12,636 bases of DNA from Romeriopsis sp046049545 (GCA_046049545.1 JBJORF010000110.1:1-12636); one strand, 5' to 3'. Shown: positions 1 to 6,417, counted from the stretch's first letter. Notes: generated by a model from the sequence alone, not told the origin. Program-made: numbers and translations.

Positions 1-1
1 T

Positions 2-1291
2 ATTCGTCAGTTAGCCCACCATCCAGCGGTAATGACTTCCCACTCCGATGGGATTCTGTATCTGACGGCGATTAGCCCGATCGCTGATATTATCTCCACC
101 CTGGGCGAACAGTTTTATCATCTTTATCCCGACAGCTACTTGAGCGTGACGGAATGGCAAACGGCTCTGCAAGATTGTCAGGCGCTTGTGTTAATCGATG
201 TCCCAGCCCCGAATCCCGAGGAACTGCGTCAGCTTCGTGCGCTACTCCCGCAATCGACATTGGTTTGGACGGTTGAGCAGCCCTGTTTGACGGTATCAAG
301 TTTGACCCCATCAAGTTTGACTCCATCAGATTCAACCACGACCATTGATGACGCGATCGCCCAATCGATTACCCCGATTACCCTGGTCGCCGATTCCGGT
401 CTGCAGCCGATGTCTGCGCAGGAATCCAGGATGGCGCAACAATTGGCCGCTCTAGATACGCCCCAGCGGTGGATTTTGGCGTTGCTGACGGCGTTGGGCG
501 GGACGGCGTTGAGTATCAGTCAGATTGCGGCGATTACTGGCCCGCAATCGCCGCAGGCCAGTCTGCAACGGTTGACGCAGTTAGGCTTGGTGCAAGGATT
601 AGCGCCGCGCTACCAGGTGGTGTCGGCTTGGCAGCCTTGGTTGGCCCAACAATTTGAGAGTGAGCCTTGGATGGAACGGAGCCTGACGGTGATGCAGACT
701 TGGGTGCAGGCGCAGGCGATCGGTGCGATCATGGTGGAATTACCCCTGTTGCTGCGGTTGCTGCAATGGGCGGCCCAGGCAAATCGTAGCCAGGACGTGC
801 TGACCCTGGCTCGATCGCTCGATCCCGCCCTAACCTTGAGCAAACAGTGGGAGCAGTGGGGGCAGGCATTGCAGTGGGCGCTGCAAGCGGCTTGGCAATT
901 GGAGGACAAAGCGGCGGAGGCTTGGGCATGGCATCAGTTGGGTACCCGATCGCTGCTATTAGAAGATTTGACCACGGCCTATGATGCATTGCAGCAGTCG
1001 CTCAAGTTGCGGCAGGCGCAGGTGCAGAGCGAGCCAGCGACGGCCGCCGATCGGCTTGCCCTCCAAGTGACCCAAAACAACCGGCACTATCTCTTGCAAA
1101 ATACCTTACCGATCGCCCAGAAGCAGGAATTGCAAGCGGCGCGATCGTGGCAACGCACCCAAATGAGCTTACTAATATTGTCGTTTGTAACCTTCTGTGC
1201 AGCGTTGAGCGTGGGGCTGCTGGTCAAGCAATGGTTGACCCACGGCAGTTCAACCCGATCGGCGGAATCGACGGGAGTGTTGCGGCCATGA
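2..1291 (+). CDS. NB-ARC-like / winged-helix / helical-repeat protein with C-terminal membrane anchor (5' end outside window)
   Basis: The reading frame is open to the left window edge, so the ATG at 32 is probably internal; residues below count from it. Residues 51-60 (ALVLIDVPAP) followed by a leucine-rich stretch and STLVWT resemble the Walker B strand and following strand of NB-ARC/STAND ATPases; the P-loop would lie upstream of the window. Residues 92-101 are a short SSLTP repeat linker. Residues 145-205 look like a winged-helix domain, 235-330 are alpha-helical with TPR-like spacing (AWAWHQLGTRSLLLEDLTTAYDALQQSL), and 379-398 form one hydrophobic helix near the C-terminus. I infer a membrane-anchored STAND-type signalling or scaffold protein; no ligand can be read. 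The stop overlaps the next start by ATGA, so the two genes are likely translationally coupled. Family assignment rests on architecture, not on an exact motif. Confidence 0.55.
   Translation: MRQLAHHPAVMTSHSDGILYLTAISPIADIISTLGEQFYHLYPDSYLSVTEWQTALQDCQALVLIDVPAPNPEELRQLRALLPQSTLVWTVEQPCLTVSSLTPSSLTPSDSTTTIDDAIAQSITPITLVADSGLQPMSAQESRMAQQLAALDTPQRWILALLTALGGTALSISQIAAITGPQSPQASLQRLTQLGLVQGLAPRYQVVSAWQPWLAQQFESEPWMERSLTVMQTWVQAQAIGAIMVELPLLLRLLQWAAQANRSQDVLTLARSLDPALTLSKQWEQWGQALQWALQAAWQLEDKAAEAWAWHQLGTRSLLLEDLTTAYDALQQSLKLRQAQVQSEPATAADRLALQVTQNNRHYLLQNTLPIAQKQELQAARSWQRTQMSLLILSFVTFCAALSVGLLVKQWLTHGSSTRSAESTGVLRP
296..340 (+). repeat. 15-bp in-frame tandem repeat inside the NB-ARC-like gene
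   Basis: Two near-identical 15-base units, TCAAGTTTGACCCCA (296-310) and TCAAGTTTGACTCCA (311-325), followed by a decayed third (326-340). They encode the repeated SSLTP linker and keep the frame. This is consistent with slippage in a tolerant interdomain linker. Confidence 0.8.
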
Positions 1292-2475
1292 AGCGACTGT
1301 GGCAGCCGCCACGACTGCGTCAGGATGATCAATCCCATGAACGTCGGGCAACTTGGCTGGAGTTATTCTTTGACTTAGTGTTTGTGGTGACGGTGACGGA
1401 GCTGGGGAAGGTTCTGTTGGATGATGTTTCGCCGATGGGATTGCTGCATTACGCGCTGCTGTTTGTGCCGATTTGGTGGTGCTGGGTCGGGGAAACCTTC
1501 TACGCCACGCGCTATGACCAAGATAGCCTCAGCGATCGGTTGGTGACCCTGGTGCAGATGATGATTTTGGTGGTGATGGCGGTGAATGCCCATTATGGGT
1601 TAGACCAATCCTCGGTCGGCTTTGCGCTGTGCTATGTAGCGTTTCGGTCGATTTTGCTGCTGCAATATACGGTGGCGGGCTGGTTCAATCCCCAAACGCG
1701 GTTGATGGTTCGCCATTTCCGCACGGGGTTTGGGCTGAGTGTGATGCTGTGGCTGGCTGCGATTGTGGTGCCTGCGCCTTGGCGATTTGGGCTGTGGATC
1801 TTGGGGTTGGCGATCGATTTTCTGACCCCGCTAATGGGTCGCCGCTACCTGGCGCAGTTTCCGCCGAATATGACCCATGTGCCCGAGCGCTTGGGCCTGT
1901 TCACGATGATTATGCTCGGGGAATCGCTGTTTGCGGTGGTAACGGGATTATCGAAGCAGGAAGATTGGACCTTGGGGGCGACGATGATCGCGGTGCTGGG
2001 GGTAGTGAATGCCTTTGCGCTGTGGTGGATGTATTTTGAGACCGCTAGTGGGTCGCCGTTTCAGACATTGAAATTGGGACTGTCGGCGAAGTTGAGTCCG
2101 ACGGCGCGAAGCACGATTTGGCTCTATGGTCATCTGCCGTTGGCGATCGGCGTGACGGCGGCGGGCGTGGGGGTGAAATATGCGCTATCGAAAGCCTATT
2201 TAGCATCGCTGAGTGATGCGGGCCGTTGGTTGCTCTGCGGCTCGATGGGGCTGACGCTGGTGACATTGGCGCTGCTGCATTGGCTGACCTGTCTGCGGGC
2301 TGATCGGCGACGCAGTTTGATTGGGCAGCGCTTTGCTGGGGTGGGGGCGTTGGCGATCGTGGGACTGCTGGGACAGGGGCTGTCGTCCTTGTCGGTGGTG
2401 GGGTTGGTGGCGGCGATCGGGTTGGTGCAGGTGACGGTGGACATTGTGCAGCAGGATCGAGCGGCGCAGGGTTAG
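1288..2475 (+). CDS. LtrA family (low temperature requirement protein A) integral membrane protein
   Basis: 395 residues from the ATG at 1288. I choose this start over an in-frame ATG at 1147 because 1288 gives an ATGA overlap with the preceding stop, the residues before it look non-native, and LtrA proteins usually start shortly before the first motif. The family signature is clear: LELFFDLVFVVTVTEL at about residues 24-39 and PERLGLFTMIMLGESLFAV at about 199-217, typical of LtrA (Pfam PF06772). About ten hydrophobic helices run through the protein. LtrA was named from a Listeria cold-growth mutant, but the transported substrate or activity is not established, so no reaction can be assigned. 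Location is the cytoplasmic membrane (inferred). It is probably co-transcribed with the upstream anchored protein. The gene converges on rluE, with a strong inverted repeat between them. Confidence 0.85.
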   Translation: MKRLWQPPRLRQDDQSHERRATWLELFFDLVFVVTVTELGKVLLDDVSPMGLLHYALLFVPIWWCWVGETFYATRYDQDSLSDRLVTLVQMMILVVMAVNAHYGLDQSSVGFALCYVAFRSILLLQYTVAGWFNPQTRLMVRHFRTGFGLSVMLWLAAIVVPAPWRFGLWILGLAIDFLTPLMGRRYLAQFPPNMTHVPERLGLFTMIMLGESLFAVVTGLSKQEDWTLGATMIAVLGVVNAFALWWMYFETASGSPFQTLKLGLSAKLSPTARSTIWLYGHLPLAIGVTAAGVGVKYALSKAYLASLSDAGRWLLCGSMGLTLVTLALLHWLTCLRADRRRSLIGQRFAGVGALAIVGLLGQGLSSLSVVGLVAAIGLVQVTVDIVQQDRAAQG

Positions 2476-2505
2476 AGGTTGACTGCGGGTTAGAGGGTTG
2501 ACCGC
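2469..2505 (+). repeat. imperfect 18/19-bp tandem direct repeat
   Basis: GGGTTAGAGGTTGACTGC (2469-2486) is followed directly by GGGTTAGAGGGTTGACCGC (2487-2505), differing by one inserted base and one substitution. It covers the LtrA stop codon and lies inside the inverted repeat described next. Confidence 0.75.
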
Positions 2506-2512
2506 AGTCAAC
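2478..2512. terminator. 11-bp inverted repeat between convergent genes, possible bidirectional terminator
   Basis: GTTGACTGCGG (2478-2488) and CCGCAGTCAAC (2502-2512) are perfect reverse complements separated by 13 bases. The hairpin sits just after the LtrA stop and reaches into the last codons of rluE (stop 2508-2510), where a shared terminator is expected. There is no T-tract on either strand, so classic intrinsic termination is not shown; it may instead block read-through or protect 3' ends. Confidence 0.5.
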
Positions 2513-3098
2513 GCTTGCCCCAGGATTTCAGGCTTTGCAATTCCGCCGGGGTGAGGTCGCGCCAAGTTCCCGGTGCTAAATCGCCCAGTTGCAGAGTACC
2601 AATCGCGGCCCGCACGAGGCGTAGGGTGGGAAAACCGATCGCGGCGGTCATGCGGCGGACTTGGCGGTTGCGGCCTTCGGTGAGCGTCATCGCGAGCCAA
2701 GCGGTGGGAATGGCGGCGCGGTAGCGGATGGGCGGATCGCGATCGGGCAGCGCTGGCGGGGCGATCAATTGTGCTTGGGCAGGGCGGGTTTTGTAGTCCT
2801 GAATCGACAAGCCCCCGCGTCGAATCGGTTCGAGCTGGGCATCGGTGGGGCAATTTTCGACCTGCACCCAATAGGTGCGGGGATGGGCAAATTTTGGGTC
2901 ACTGAGGCGGTGCTGGAGCAAACCATCGCTGGTGAGCAGCATCAAGCCTTCGCTGTCGTAGTCCAATCGACCCACGGGATAGACCTCGGGAACCGCGATG
3001 AAGGTCTTCAATGTGGTCTTTGCCGAGCCGTCGGCGCTGAATTGGCTCAGGACGTTGAAGGGCTTGTGGAAGAGGAGGTAGCGATCGCCGGAGGGCAT
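2508..3098 (-). CDS. rluE: 23S rRNA pseudouridine synthase, RluE-type (RsuA family)
   Basis: 196 residues. Catalyses uridine to pseudouridine isomerisation in rRNA; E. coli RluE acts on U2457 of 23S rRNA, and the same target is inferred here. Motif II GRLDYDSEGL lies at residues 43-52 with catalytic Asp46. The RsuA/RluB/E/F motif EGRNRQVRRM lies at 141-150, followed by the LVRAAIGTLQLGDLAPGTWR tail. The protein starts directly at YLLFHKPFNVLSQF with no S4 RNA-binding domain, which fits RluE rather than RsuA, RluB or RluF. Length is close to the E. coli protein (about 217). No clear Shine-Dalgarno precedes the ATG. It converges with the LtrA gene and is divergent from hli. Confidence 0.87.
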   Translation of the reverse strand: MPSGDRYLLFHKPFNVLSQFSADGSAKTTLKTFIAVPEVYPVGRLDYDSEGLMLLTSDGLLQHRLSDPKFAHPRTYWVQVENCPTDAQLEPIRRGGLSIQDYKTRPAQAQLIAPPALPDRDPPIRYRAAIPTAWLAMTLTEGRNRQVRRMTAAIGFPTLRLVRAAIGTLQLGDLAPGTWRDLTPAELQSLKSWGKR

Positions 3099-3167
3099 CT
3101 GGGAATTTGATGAATTGATTTTACTTGAGTGTATCAGCCTGGTTTTACGACGCGGCTTCCACAGCTA

Positions 3168-3215
3168 TGGAATTTGTCGGGAACCGATCTCTGGAATTTG
3201 TCGGGAACCGATCTC
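3168..3215. repeat. 24-bp perfect tandem duplication upstream of hli
   Basis: Two identical, directly adjacent 24-base units (3168-3191 and 3192-3215), each beginning TGGAATTTGTCGGG and ending ACCGATCTC. They lie about 50 bases upstream of the HLR1-like promoter element, in the non-coding gap between rluE and hli. No protein role is evident; recent duplication by slippage is the simplest reading, although doubling of a regulator site is possible. Confidence 0.9.
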
Positions 3216-3267
3216 TTTGGGGCGGTAATTGCGGTATCGGAAGGGGTGCGATCGCGTTGCGGGTTTC

Positions 3268-3285
3268 TTTAAGAAATGTTACATT
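3268..3285 (+). promoter_or_regulatory. HLR1-like element (RpaB binding site) of hli
   Basis: TTTAAGAA (3268-3275), two bases, then GTTACATT (3278-3285). The HLR1 consensus is two direct copies of (G/T)TTACA(T/A)(T/A) two bases apart; the second copy matches 8 of 8 and the first 6 of 8, with exact spacing. HLR1 is bound by the response regulator RpaB at high-light genes, including hli genes, in cyanobacteria. It ends 41 bases before the hli start codon. CATTAT at 3282-3287 could serve as a -10 box overlapping the site, which would suit low-light repression; this is inference. Confidence 0.65.
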
Positions 3286-3314
3286 ATGGATGCAAATCAC
3301 TCGTATCACCTTGT

Positions 3315-3320
3315 GAGGAA
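3315..3320 (+). promoter_or_regulatory. ribosome binding site of hli
   Basis: GAGGAA six bases before the ATG at 3327. It decides the start: an in-frame ATG at 3276 would lie inside the promoter element and add 17 residues unlike any Hli N-terminus. Confidence 0.7.
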
Positions 3321-3326
3321 CGCCCC

Positions 3327-3464
3327 ATGGATAAGAAAGGTTTTGGTTTTAACGACTTCGCAGAGAGCTTGAATGGTCGGCTGGCGATGATGGGTTTAGT
3401 GATCGGCTTTGCAACTGAGCTGCTCACAGGCAAAGGCATTTTGGCCCAGCTCGGCCTGATGTAA
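3327..3464 (+). CDS. high-light-inducible protein (one-helix chlorophyll-binding Hli/SCP)
   Basis: 45 residues from the ATG at 3327. The conserved helix carries the chlorophyll-binding signature FAESLNGRLAMMG (Glu13, Asn16, Arg18, then AMMG to residue 23) followed by a hydrophobic stretch LVIGFATELLTGKGIL, which defines the Hlip family related to plant LHC proteins. These thylakoid proteins bind chlorophyll a and carotenoid, often as dimers, and protect photosystem II assembly and chlorophyll recycling under light stress; that role is from the family. Length is at the short end but normal for HliA/B/C types. A good RBS (GAGGAA) and an HLR1-like element precede it, and a terminator-like hairpin follows, so it appears monocistronic and light-regulated through RpaB. 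Confidence 0.93.
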   Translation: MDKKGFGFNDFAESLNGRLAMMGLVIGFATELLTGKGILAQLGLM

Positions 3465-3487
3465 GTTTCGGTTGAGTTTGAATGGAG

Positions 3488-3521
3488 CGGGGCGGCGTGA
3501 CTAGTATAGCCCCCCCGTTTT
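3488..3521 (+). terminator. intrinsic terminator-like hairpin after hli
   Basis: CGGGGCGGC (3488-3496) pairs with GCCCCCCCG (3509-3517) with one C/C mismatch and a 12-base loop, followed by TTTT (3518-3521). It starts 24 bases after the hli stop, in the gap where hli and tldD converge. Confidence 0.55.
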
Positions 3522-3543
3522 GCGTTGAGCGGGATTGGTTGGG

Positions 3544-4962
3544 TTATGTTTCACCGCCGACGACAACATTGCGAATTCTCAAACTGGGGCCGCCGCAGCC
3601 GACGGCGAGTCCACTTTGGCCGCCTTTGCCGCAGCCGCCGGATTCATCCCAGAAGAAGTCGTCACCGATCGCTTCGATGTCGCCGAGGGTGGTAAAGGCA
3701 TTTCCCGAAAGCGTCACGTCGCGCACGGGTTCGGCCAGTTCGCCATTGCGAATCATCCAGGCTTCTCCAGCAGTGAAGGTGAACATTTCACCGTTGGTCA
3801 TGCCGCCTTTCCAGTTGCGGGCGTAGACCCCGTTTTTGATGCCGCTGAAGAGGTCGCCGACGGGGGTATCGCCGCGCCCAATCCAAGTATTTGTCATGCG
3901 CACGATCGGGGGATAGTGATAGTTCAGGCAGCGGGCATTGCCTGTGGGTGATTCGCCGAGTTTGCCTGCAGTTTCCCGCGAATGCAGTCGCCCGACTAAC
4001 ACGCCATCTTTGATCAGTTGGGTGTCAGTGGCCGGAACGCCTTCGTCGTCATAGAAATAGCTGCCTCGGTGGCCCTCGATCTTCGCGCCATCGAAGATCT
4101 GCAAATTCTCTGGCCCGAAGCGTCGCCCCAGACTCATGGTTTCCATCAGGTCGGGACTTTCGTAGGCCATATCAGCTTCGGACAAATGCCCAAAGGCTTC
4201 ATGGACAAATAGCCCGGTCAAGATCGGATCGATCACCACGTCGTAGGTGCCGCCTTTGACCGCTGGTAAGGTCAGCGCATCGACGGCCCGTTGGGCCGCG
4301 CCGAGAACTTGAGTCTCTAAGCCTTGCAAGTCGCGGAAGCCTTGGCGGGAACCGACGGTTTCGCGGCTGCTTTGCACCCGATCGCCGCTGCGGGCAGTCG
4401 CGGCAAAGCGCATTTCCAGATCGGCCCAGGATTGCTCTAGGATTGTGCCTTCGGAGGTGAGCAGCAAGATGCTCTGGGTGCTGTCGTTGTAGCGGACGGT
4501 GGTGCTGGTGATGGCGGGGTTGTATTGCAGCAGTTGCTCGGCGTAGGCGGCGCAGAGGTCTTTTTTGGTGGCGAGGGGGATCGATCGGGGATCACCCTGG
4601 GGTGTGGGCAGTTGACAAATGGCTTGGATCGGTTCGACGGCGGCCAGTTGGGTGACATCATCGCCGACCAGTTTCGCGGCGGCGATTGCGGCTTCGAGTT
4701 GTTCCTGCAACCGATCGAGCCGATTGAAGCTGGCAAAGCCCCAGCCCCCTTTGTGGCAAACGCGAATCTGGCCGCCGATCGCCATGGCTTCGCTAAGCGT
4801 TTCGATGCTAAGTGTCTCGATGCTAATTTTTCCTTGTTGGCCGCGCAGCATCACGTCAGCACCTTCACTGGATTCAAGTCGAAGGGCAATGAAATCGGCC
4901 TGGTGACGGTAGCGCCGCAGCAGGTCGTCGAGTTGGTCTTTGGCGTTTTGCAGGCGGTTCAT
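3544..4962 (-). CDS. tldD: TldD/PmbA-family metalloprotease TldD
   Basis: 472 residues, close to E. coli TldD (about 481). The zinc-binding HExxxH motif is present as HEAFGH at residues 254-259, within ILTGLFVHEAFGHLSEAD. A likely third ligand, the conserved C-terminal cysteine, is Cys444 in GGCGKGGQSG, and the tail RIRNVVVGGET matches the family. In E. coli, TldD with TldE forms a heterodimeric protease that trims the microcin B17 leader and degrades CcdA; in cyanobacteria the substrate is not established. No tldE partner is adjacent here. Residues 47-56 hold a duplicated SIETL, produced by a 15-base in-frame DNA duplication. The minus-strand start at 4962 has no strong RBS. The next gene upstream (5213-5518) is on the same strand, but the 250-base gap with hairpins argues for separate transcription. 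Confidence 0.92.
   Translation of the reverse strand: MNRLQNAKDQLDDLLRRYRHQADFIALRLESSEGADVMLRGQQGKISIETLSIETLSEAMAIGGQIRVCHKGGWGFASFNRLDRLQEQLEAAIAAAKLVGDDVTQLAAVEPIQAICQLPTPQGDPRSIPLATKKDLCAAYAEQLLQYNPAITSTTVRYNDSTQSILLLTSEGTILEQSWADLEMRFAATARSGDRVQSSRETVGSRQGFRDLQGLETQVLGAAQRAVDALTLPAVKGGTYDVVIDPILTGLFVHEAFGHLSEADMAYESPDLMETMSLGRRFGPENLQIFDGAKIEGHRGSYFYDDEGVPATDTQLIKDGVLVGRLHSRETAGKLGESPTGNARCLNYHYPPIVRMTNTWIGRGDTPVGDLFSGIKNGVYARNWKGGMTNGEMFTFTAGEAWMIRNGELAEPVRDVTLSGNAFTTLGDIEAIGDDFFWDESGGCGKGGQSGLAVGCGGPSLRIRNVVVGGET
4793..4822. repeat. 15-bp in-frame tandem duplication in tldD
   Basis: CTAAGCGTTTCGATG (4793-4807) followed by CTAAGTGTCTCGATG (4808-4822), two substitutions apart, with a third CTAA after. 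It doubles the peptide SIETL near the N-terminus of TldD, well away from the active site. Confidence 0.85.
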
Positions 4963-5047
4963 GGCGTGGGGGATATCGAGGCTACTTCCATTGTGCCGTA
5001 TTTGCGAGTTGGCAGGCGGTCAACCTCTAGCGGCTTTAAACGAACGT

Positions 5048-5091
5048 GGAGCCGATCTTCAATCCGGTTCAACCCGGCGAAAATCGGCTCC
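5048..5091. other. nested inverted repeat upstream of tldD
   Basis: Outer arms GGAGCCGAT (5048-5056) and ATCGGCTCC (5083-5091) are perfect 9-base reverse complements. Inside, CCGG (5064-5067) and CCGG (5074-5077) can pair around TTCAAC. It lies between the 101-residue gene and tldD, 86 bases before the tldD start. It could terminate the upstream transcript on minus (the sequence beyond the stem is only weakly T-rich) or be a structured leader of tldD. A second, shorter pair, CCCAAT (5110-5115) and ATTGGG (5127-5132), lies next to it. Confidence 0.55.
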
Positions 5092-5212
5092 GCACATCAG
5101 TCAATGCACCCCAATCCTAGGTTGGTATTGGGAAAATATGTTCAGTCGCGTATCGCGTCCCCCGCAGCTTCCTACACTGGGGTTCTAGTTTTTTCAGCTT
5201 GGTCGAACCCTG

Positions 5213-5518
5213 TTAGAGCATGTCCTTCGAGTTGCGGAGGCGAATTAGCTGCCGCCGCATTTTCGGCGAGGCTTCAACTTCCGGCATTTCTTCGGTGTTG
5301 ATATCCACGTCTAGCGTTTCCATGTACTCGTCGTTGCCGTAGGTGAAGGCTTCCAGCAGCAATTCCAGCAGCTGATCGCGATCCTTGAAAATTGCTTTTT
5401 CTTCGATTAAACGAAACTTCAGCTTAATCTCGCATTCATACACGCCGACTTCGGCAGGCTTTGCATGTTGCTGATACTCCCGGGCATCCCGGCAGAGCGT
5501 GACGACTTCTTTTCCCAT
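5213..5518 (-). CDS. small conserved cyanobacterial protein, possibly Npun R1517 / Asr1734-like
   Basis: 101 residues, soluble, highly charged, no signal peptide or membrane helix. The core PAEVGVYECEIKLKFRLIEE (21-40) followed by a Leu-rich segment DRDQLLELLLEAFTYGND and the C-terminal PKMRRQLIRLRNSKD strongly resembles, from memory, a small cyanobacteria-specific family annotated as Npun R1517 family heterocyst differentiation regulators. I cannot verify this without a search, and a homologue need not imply that this organism makes heterocysts. The alternating hydrophobic core suggests a compact beta-alpha fold. No Shine-Dalgarno is visible before the ATG at 5518. The gene has an exceptionally long, AT-rich, site-dense upstream region (5519-6417), suggesting complex regulation. 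It is separated from tldD by 250 bases holding hairpins. Confidence 0.8.
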   Translation of the reverse strand: MGKEVVTLCRDAREYQQHAKPAEVGVYECEIKLKFRLIEEKAIFKDRDQLLELLLEAFTYGNDEYMETLDVDINTEEMPEVEASPKMRRQLIRLRNSKDML

Positions 5519-5704
5519 TTTTCAAACCAACCGATTTTCAATCAATGAACATTGAGTTCGAACTCCAGAAAAGCCATGGTCGCATGTGGTAGCACGACTC
5601 AAGCACTCGGACAAAGACTAGACGACGCAAAGATGAAACAGAACACTGAACTGGCGCAAAGCGCTGTGTTGCAGTGTGAGAAACAAGGTTGATGCAGTGA
5701 GCGT

Positions 5705-5764
5705 CGATGCCCTAGAAGAATCGATGTCCTAGTTATTGGCTCAAAACTATATATAGATTGAGCC
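5705..5764 (-). promoter_or_regulatory. candidate promoter/operator for the 101-residue gene
   Basis: On the plus strand GGCTCAA (5738-5744) and TTGAGCC (5758-5764) are inverted around CTATATATAG (5747-5756), itself a palindrome. Read on minus this offers a TATATA or TATAGT -10 box inside an operator-like dyad, about 230 bases before the gene start. Just downstream on minus are two direct repeats of CTAGGRCATCG with 17-base periodicity (5722-5732 and 5705-5715). No clear -35 is visible. Confidence 0.4.
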
Positions 5765-6121
5765 TCTAGGGAATAACACCGTAATTACACGCATATTCTC
5801 TTTTGGATCCGAATTCAGCTTTAAGCCATCGAATTGATTGAAACAAAAAGATCAAAAAAATAATTAATTAAACTGAATAAAACGCTTTATGCTTCATCTT
5901 GAATAGTCTAAAAAAATCCTGAAACTCCTCTGCGAAAATCTTTTTAAGGCTTAAATCTAATCGCAAATCAAGTTCGATCGAAGATTTTATAGTTCACAAA
6001 TTCACCAATAACTATTGCCTCACGGGCTTGAATTAGCCGACTAATTGTTGCCAGTCAATCCAGAAAAGTTCAAATCCTCATTAGAGCCATCGCGAAATCG
6101 CTTGCTTGGTCAGGATAATTT

Positions 6122-6137
6122 TGTGATCTAAATCACT
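6122..6137. promoter_or_regulatory. CRP-family (SYCRP1-type) binding site
   Basis: TGTGA-TCTAAA-TCACT matches the CRP consensus TGTGA-N6-TCACA in 9 of 10 defined positions, and its centre also resembles the E. coli optimum GATCTAGATC. Cyanobacterial SYCRP1 (cAMP-responsive) uses the same consensus. The site is about 600 bases upstream of the 101-residue gene and 280 bases beyond the sasA stop, so its target promoter is unclear. On plus, TTGAAA (6175-6180) and TTTAAT (6200-6205), 19 bases apart, could form a promoter for an unrecognised transcript running towards sasA. Confidence 0.5.
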
Positions 6138-6287
6138 TATTGGGTTGATTGGCATCACACTGTTTACGTTACTGTTGAAATCTACAAAAGTGAAAAACCT
6201 TTAATAATGGGCGTTTTGGGGTGATTAAGTAAGAAAACGCGATCGCTGGCCGGGACTTTCCCTGAAGTTTCCCCAGTTAAATTTCAG

Positions 6288-6307
6288 TTTTCCACAAACT
6301 TTCCACA
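6288..6307 (+). promoter_or_regulatory. two DnaA-box-like 9-mers, 11-bp period
   Basis: TTTTCCACA (6288-6296) is the 9-mer reported as a cyanobacterial DnaA box, and CTTTCCACA (6299-6307) differs at one base. The start-to-start spacing is 11 bases, about one helical turn. Weaker look-alikes precede them with the same period (CTTTCCCTG at 6256, GTTTCCCCA at 6267). Confidence 0.45.
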
Positions 6308-6417
6308 GATTCTCCAACGACATATCGAAAAAATTACGTGCATATACGTAGGTTTCTGCGAATCAGAAAAAAGCTATAGTTGTGGGTTATTCAAATGTTG
6401 GCAATTTTGTCCCGTTA

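Larger units (their letters stand above)
5519..6417. other. 900-base AT-rich non-coding region
   Basis: No convincing gene is seen on either strand. The region is much richer in A and T than its surroundings, especially 5836-5890 and 5921-6000. It contains a TATATATAG-centred inverted repeat (5738-5764), direct repeats CGATGYCCTAG (5705-5715, 5722-5732), palindromes at 5943-5955 (TTTAAG-G-CTTAAA) and 6031-6046 (AATTAG-CCGA-CTAATT), a CRP-type site (6122-6137) and two DnaA-box-like 9-mers (6288-6307). Both neighbours are on minus, so it is downstream of sasA and upstream of the 101-residue gene. An untranslated RNA or an origin-like function cannot be excluded. Confidence 0.7.

Noticed and set aside
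1147..1287. Upstream in-frame start for the LtrA gene
   Set aside because: The extra 47 residues overlap the preceding gene in another frame and look like shadow sequence; 1288 gives an ATGA overlap and a family-like N-terminus.
2661..3110. Plus-strand open frame of about 149 codons opposite rluE
   Set aside because: It is the complement of a well-supported RluE and has no recognisable motif or RBS.
5048..5091. tRNA or tRNA-like gene
   Set aside because: Only 44 bases between acceptor-like ends, with no D-arm or anticodon arm.
4525..5301. Long plus-strand open frame across tldD and the 101-residue gene
   Set aside because: It runs antisense to two genes with real motifs and shows no domain of its own.
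5576..5692. 38-codon plus-strand ORF (starting MVACGSTT) in the non-coding region
   Set aside because: No Shine-Dalgarno, no recognisable feature, and such short frames are expected by chance.
6171..6185. NtcA box near TGTTGAAATCTACA
   Set aside because: The spacing between TGT and ACA halves is two bases short of GTA-N8-TAC.
5519..6417. Definite chromosomal oriC
   Set aside because: Only two good DnaA boxes and no dnaA or dnaN nearby; kept as a low-strength finding.
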